Shown here one piece after another: positions 31,719 through 32,280 of a stretch of 32,280 nt of DNA. Position 1 is the first letter of the stretch. Each line of letters starts with the position of its first letter. Source of the stretch: Streptomyces sp. XM83C (GTDB taxonomy: Bacteria; Actinomycetota; Actinomycetes; Streptomycetales; Streptomycetaceae); the NCBI RefSeq assembly GCF_023072675.1, contig NZ_JALLGL010000038.1:1-32280 (forward strand), in the 5' to 3' direction. A program made the position numbers and the translations under genes. Under the pieces are notes generated by a model. It worked only from the letters and a program-made list of their open reading frames with translations, ran no database searches and was not told where the DNA came from.

Positions 31719-32228
31719 TCACCGCTCCTGCCGTGCGCCGGTCAACTCGCCCGCGACGCGGGCCGCCCAGGCCTCGATACGGCCGAAGTCGCGGAAGTCG
31801 CCGCCCTTGCCGTCCTTGAGGATCATGCGGGCCACCCACCCCTTCGCGCCCTCCTCCAGGCAGCCGCCGAAGGTGACGTGCTCCCGGGCGCCGACCCGGT
31901 CCATGATGCGCCGGACGCCGGGCACGGGCGGGATGTCCCGCTCACCGGCGGAGGGGTCGAGCGGGCCGCTGCTGAACAGCCACACGGGCCGCTCGGCAAG
32001 GGCCTGCCGGTGGCGGCGGGCGAAGCGGCGGGAGTCCTTGTGCCAGCGTCCGGCGTAGAGGCCGCCGCCGATCACGACGGCGTCGTAGGGGGACACGTCC
32101 TGGACGGACCCGGCGGGCCGCGTCTCGGCGGTCAGTCCCTCCTTGTCGAGGACCGCGGCGACGGCGTCGGCGATCCGGGCGGTGGACCCGTTGGTCGAGC
32201 CGTACGCGACGAGCACCTTGGCGTTCAT
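31719..32228 (-). CDS. Flavodoxin-domain protein
   Basis: A 169-aa flavodoxin-fold protein related to the Flavodoxin_5/HemG-like group. It has a phosphate-binding loop for FMN near the N-terminus (VLVAYGSTNGSTARIADAV). The second flavin-contacting region is DAVVIGGGLYAGRWHKDSRRF, followed by PVWLFSSGPLD and a C-terminal FGRIEAWAARVAGEL helix. It probably acts in the cytoplasm as an electron carrier or as a protoporphyrinogen-oxidase-like enzyme; the substrate is unknown. The ATG has GGAGGAAG upstream. It is the first gene of a tightly coupled pair with ppdK. Confidence 0.88.
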   Translation of the reverse strand: MNAKVLVAYGSTNGSTARIADAVAAVLDKEGLTAETRPAGSVQDVSPYDAVVIGGGLYAGRWHKDSRRFARRHRQALAERPVWLFSSGPLDPSAGERDIPPVPGVRRIMDRVGAREHVTFGGCLEEGAKGWVARMILKDGKGGDFRDFGRIEAWAARVAGELTGARQER

Positions 32229-32243
32229 GGCGGCTTCCTCCGG

Positions 32244-32280
32244 TTCGGTGGGGACGATTCGGTGGGTGGGGGTTCGGTGG
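32244..32280. repeat. Three TTCGGTGG repeats upstream of flavodoxin gene
   Basis: TTCGGTGG occurs at 32244, 32258 and 32273, with spacings of 14 and 15 nt, directly upstream of the flavodoxin gene at the window edge. The array may continue beyond the window. It could be a run of binding sites or simple drift in a short repeat. Confidence 0.5.

Noticed and set aside
29143..32058. A 971-codon open frame on the plus strand
   Set aside because: It is antisense to ppdK and the flavodoxin gene, both of which have unmistakable active-site motifs.

Overview
The window is very GC-rich, with GTG starts, strong third-codon-position GC bias and families typical of Streptomyces: a tendamistat-type amylase inhibitor, a rifamycin phosphotransferase, XRE/MmyB and GlxA regulators, and DUF6215- and DUF7144-like membrane proteins. 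It is almost certainly chromosomal DNA from Streptomyces or a very close actinomycete. I see no insertion sequence, phage gene, CRISPR array, tRNA or rRNA.

Layout. 1-2558: two leftward genes, a DUF6215-like membrane-anchored protein and a secreted DUF3103-like protein. 3032-4190: a flavodoxin-type reductase and a small two-helix membrane protein, rightward. 4299-17268: one leftward five-gene operon covering about 40% of the window. 17525-19913: a small conserved ORF, a GlxA-type AraC regulator and a GAPDH, rightward. 20117-22157: a divergent MmyB-type regulator / aldo-keto reductase pair. 22202-23363: a MarR regulator and an MBL-fold hydrolase, leftward. 23783-24097: a secreted alpha-amylase inhibitor. 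24176-26836: rifamycin phosphotransferase (rph), leftward, behind an inverted repeat like the rifamycin-associated element. 27156-28935: a DUF7144-like membrane protein, a lipoprotein and a potassium channel. 29035-32228: a translationally coupled flavodoxin / pyruvate phosphate dikinase pair, leftward.

The main point of interest is the five-gene operon. In transcription order it encodes a stand-alone DUF4132 domain (284 aa), a 1679-aa protein of unknown fold, a MoxR-type AAA+ ATPase (390 aa), a fusion of DUF5682 with a MIDAS-containing VWA domain (1303 aa), and a SWIM zinc-finger protein (624 aa). Two junctions are ATGA overlaps and one is a 4-nt gap, so most of the products are probably made together. 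The set resembles the uncharacterised enterobacterial yehI/yehL/yehM/yehP/yehQ genes. It looks like a MoxR-VWA chaperone machine with a large client or scaffold and a nucleic-acid-binding SWIM protein, but its function is unknown. A perfect 26-nt direct repeat lies just upstream of the predicted operon promoter.

Other points: a shared TGTACAA-N5-CTGTAC element lies upstream of both marR and the MBL gene. The tendamistat homologue keeps the WRY inhibitory triplet and all four cysteines at the classical positions. The aldo-keto reductase has Gln where the catalytic His is expected, and the GlxA regulator has Ser in place of the usual elbow Cys. Several strong hairpin terminators sit between converging genes.
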